Below are positions 6,344-7,051 of a stretch of DNA of 7,051 bases, in pieces. Source of the stretch: Paraprevotella sp. (GTDB lineage: Bacteria > Bacteroidota > Bacteroidia > Bacteroidales > Bacteroidaceae); the NCBI GenBank assembly GCA_021205005.1, contig JAJPYK010000062.1, forward strand, positions 1-7,051. Direction: 5' to 3'. The notes below the pieces were generated by a model. The model was not told the DNA's origin and made no database searches. It saw only the letters and a list, made by a program, of their open reading frames with translations. The position numbers and the translations under genes are program-made. The first letter of the stretch is position 1. The number at the start of each line of letters is the position of its first letter.

Positions 6344-7051
6344 ATGAAAGTAATGAAGTTCGGCGGAACATCCGTAGGTTCCGCACAAAGAATGAAAGAT
6401 GTATGTCGACTGATTACGCAGGACGGCACGTCTAATATGGTTGTACTCTCCGCCATGTCGGGCACTACCAACACTTTGGTTGAGATTTCCGACTATTTAT
6501 ATAAGAAAAATGCAGAGGGAGCCAACAATGTCATCAACGAACTCGAACAAAAGTACCAAAAGCATGTCGACGAATTGTTCTCTACGGCAGAATATAAAGA
6601 GAAAACACTGAAGTTTTTGAGAGAAGAATTCGACTACTTGCGCAGTTTTACCAAAATTCTGTTCACATCGTTCGAGGAAAAAGTCATATTGGCACAAGGG
6701 GAAATCATCAGCACAAACATGGTGGCCAATTATCTGAAAGAATGTGGTATAAAGACCATCTTGTTTTCCGCACTCGACTTCATGCGCACGGACAAGAATG
6801 CCGAACCTGACTTCAACTATATCAAAGAGAAACTCCAGGATTTGATGAAAGCCAATCCGGGTTATCATATTTATATCACCCAAGGATTCATTTGCCGCAA
6901 TGCTTACGGCGAAGTGGACAATCTGTTGCGCGGAGGTTCCGACTACACGGCTTGTCTGATAGGAGCAGCCATCAAACGCGAAGAAATACAGATATGGACG
7001 GACATCGACGGCTTGCACAACAACGATCCTCGCGTCGTAAAAAACACCAAA
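6344..7051 (+). CDS. lysC: Aspartate kinase, N-terminal part (cut by window end)
   Basis: Aspartate kinase phosphorylates aspartate, the committed step towards lysine/diaminopimelate, threonine and methionine. The frame is open from ATG 6344 to the last base, giving 236 codons. This covers most of the amino-acid-kinase catalytic domain. The C-terminal ACT regulatory domains, if present, are beyond the edge. Visible motifs are KFGGTSVGS (5-13) for nucleotide and substrate binding, LSAMSGTTN (35-43), AQGEIIS (117-123), RGGSDYTA (196-203) and WTDIDG (218-223) with DPRVV (228-232). The start at 6344 gives MKVMKFGGTS. The ATG at 6353 is a possible but less typical alternative. Whether it is monofunctional or fused to homoserine dehydrogenase (ThrA type) cannot be seen. 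The motif wording looks like the separate LysC of Bacteroidales. No promoter is seen in the 30-base gap from ftsE. Confidence 0.92.
   Translation, partial: MKVMKFGGTSVGSAQRMKDVCRLITQDGTSNMVVLSAMSGTTNTLVEISDYLYKKNAEGANNVINELEQKYQKHVDELFSTAEYKEKTLKFLREEFDYLRSFTKILFTSFEEKVILAQGEIISTNMVANYLKECGIKTILFSALDFMRTDKNAEPDFNYIKEKLQDLMKANPGYHIYITQGFICRNAYGEVDNLLRGGSDYTACLIGAAIKREEIQIWTDIDGLHNNDPRVVKNTK

Overview
This window looks like a stretch of Bacteroidales chromosome (Bacteroides/Parabacteroides/Prevotella-like). The grounds are that promoter-like TAnnTTTG boxes stand before the two transcription units, start codons mostly follow A-rich rather than strong Shine-Dalgarno leaders, and the proteins (DUF4286, RuvC, HisH/A/F/IE, FtsE and the aspartate kinase) carry motif wording I associate with that order. 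Species cannot be fixed from the sequence alone. All supported genes lie on the + strand, and I see no mobile element, CRISPR array, tRNA or rRNA.

Left part (1-2704). A hairpin at 26-53 probably terminates transcription from outside the window. A promoter-like box at 231-238 precedes a DUF4286 reading frame that runs, without a stop codon, straight into a complete RuvC Holliday-junction resolvase (269-1162). A good internal Shine-Dalgarno and ATG at 584 could also yield free RuvC. Nine bases later comes a ModF-like soluble protein with two ABC ATPase domains (1172-2704), whose first ATPase site lacks the usual catalytic residues.

Middle part (2705-5561). A short gap carries a second promoter-like box (2790-2797). 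It leads the late histidine genes hisH, hisA, hisF and hisIE in order: HisA isomerises ProFAR, the HisH/HisF pair makes IGP and AICAR from PRFAR and glutamine, and HisIE carries out the two earlier steps from PR-ATP to ProFAR. hisH and hisA overlap by four bases and hisA-hisF are four bases apart. hisG, hisD, hisC and hisB are not in the window.

Right part (5562-7051). Closely spaced behind hisIE come an FtsE-type ATPase gene without an adjacent ftsX, then the first 236 codons of an aspartate kinase (lysC), cut by the window edge. With no recognisable promoter or terminator in the gaps, hisH through lysC could be one long transcript linking histidine synthesis, a cell-division ATPase and the entry step of lysine/threonine/methionine synthesis.

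Most of the window is conserved housekeeping sequence. The point most worth following up is the in-frame DUF4286-RuvC arrangement. I found no convincing undescribed multi-gene system.
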